Part shown: positions 13,411 to 13,647 of the stretch, in pieces
Layout of the letters: the number at the start of each line of letters is the position of its first letter
Numbering within the stretch: the first letter of the stretch is position 1
Assembly: GCA_050115555.1 (NCBI GenBank)
Contig: JASFQI010000112.1
Coordinates: 1-13,647 of the forward strand
Reading direction: 5' to 3'
Source: JASFQI01 sp050115555
GTDB taxonomy: Bacteria > Desulfobacterota > DSM-4660 > Desulfatiglandales > HGW-15
DNA: 13,647 nucleotides
Program-made: the position numbers and the translations under genes
Notes under the pieces: generated by a model
Told to the model about the DNA's origin: nothing
What the model saw: only the letters and a program-made list of their open reading frames with translations
The model's database searches: none

Positions 13411-13647
13411 GCGATAACTTGCACAAAAAACGCCATCAATAAAGCAATAAAAGTTGGATTAAATTGCTCTACGGGTTTGGGCTCGGGACCGTGCATATTC
13501 ACACAGCATGTCTGCACGAAACCCGTGTGATGGCGTGGGTGGAGCAGGTTGCGAGGATTCATGAAGTTGGCGTGAGTGCGGGCTGGAGCAGACCTTAGAG
13601 TTAGACAATATTGCGGTCACTTGCTGGTTGGTTTGGGAGGGGGGGCT
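13411..13647 (-). other. Non-coding region upstream of the operon promoter
   Basis: No convincing gene is seen on either strand in these 237 bases up to the window edge. It holds a long inverted repeat (13471-13526) and a GC-rich end with a run of G. It may continue into a divergent gene or the end of a neighbour outside the window. Confidence 0.5.
13471..13526. repeat. Nested inverted repeat upstream of the pilus promoter
   Basis: ACGGGTTT (13471-13478) and AAACCCGT (13519-13526) are perfect inverted copies. Inside them GTGCA (13491-13495) and TGCAC (13513-13517) form a second pair around a 17-base loop. No T-tract follows on either strand. It could be a structured RNA end of a neighbouring transcript, a protein-binding site, or the remnant of a small repeat element. 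Confidence 0.5.

Noticed and set aside
13419..13435. Sigma-54-like GG-N10-GC element (TGGC...GTGCA) upstream of the sigma-70 promoter
   Set aside because: Spacing is right, but several consensus positions are missing (GTGC instead of TTGC, no CACG); the sigma-70 boxes downstream are much better.
1..13647. CRISPR arrays, insertion sequences, tRNA or rRNA genes
   Set aside because: No regularly spaced repeats, transposase motifs, terminal repeats with duplications, or tRNA-like cloverleaf sequences were noticed on either strand.

Overview
The window looks like a chromosomal piece of a Gram-negative, free-living bacterium, most likely a member of the Desulfobacterota (former Deltaproteobacteria). 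This is inferred from a VPLPA-type C-terminal sorting signal (exosortase system), a complete Tad (Flp) pilus locus of the kind found in that group, and a fairly GC-rich genome. No rRNA or conserved housekeeping gene is present, so the assignment is tentative.

Layout. Left end, + strand: the 3' end of a gene for a Ca-binding, dockerin-like exported protein (3-344), then an SD-preceded gene for a secreted protein with a cohesin-like body and a VPLPA-CTERM tail (370-993). A 229-base gap with a strong GC-rich hairpin follows, then a membrane-anchored, low-complexity protein of unknown function (1223-2026) and a protein with a TadG-like N-terminus (2129-3472). From about 3500 to 13080 everything is on the - strand and forms one tightly packed Tad pilus operon. 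In transcription order it is flp, cpaA/tadV (prepilin peptidase), tadE, cpaB/rcpC, cpaC/rcpA (secretin), cpaE/tadZ, cpaF/tadA (ATPase), tadB, tadC, tadD (TPR lipoprotein) and a small lipoprotein. Several genes overlap or have their SD on the previous stop codon, which suggests translational coupling.

The most striking element is the leader of this operon. Between a near-consensus sigma-70 promoter (13382-13410, - strand) and the Flp pilin start codon lies what reads as a full cobalamin (B12) riboswitch: aptamer about 13369-13195, then a P13-like hairpin (13191-13161), then a strong intrinsic terminator (13134-13094). The terminator's U-tract ends just 13 bases before the flp ATG, with the flp Shine-Dalgarno directly behind it. 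There is no room for another gene between the riboswitch and flp, so the first gene under its control is the major pilin. Cobalamin riboswitches are normally found upstream of B12 synthesis or transport genes or genes with B12-independent alternatives. One controlling a Tad pilus/adhesion operon is, to my knowledge, not a described arrangement, and it is the main candidate for something new here.

How it may work together: if the switch follows the usual OFF logic, high adenosylcobalamin would terminate transcription before flp and shut off pilus formation, while B12 limitation would induce the adhesion pilus. This is inference. The sequence shows the aptamer, the terminator and the gene order; the direction of the response is not visible in it. 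The TadG-like and unknown membrane genes are on the other strand and would not be under this switch.
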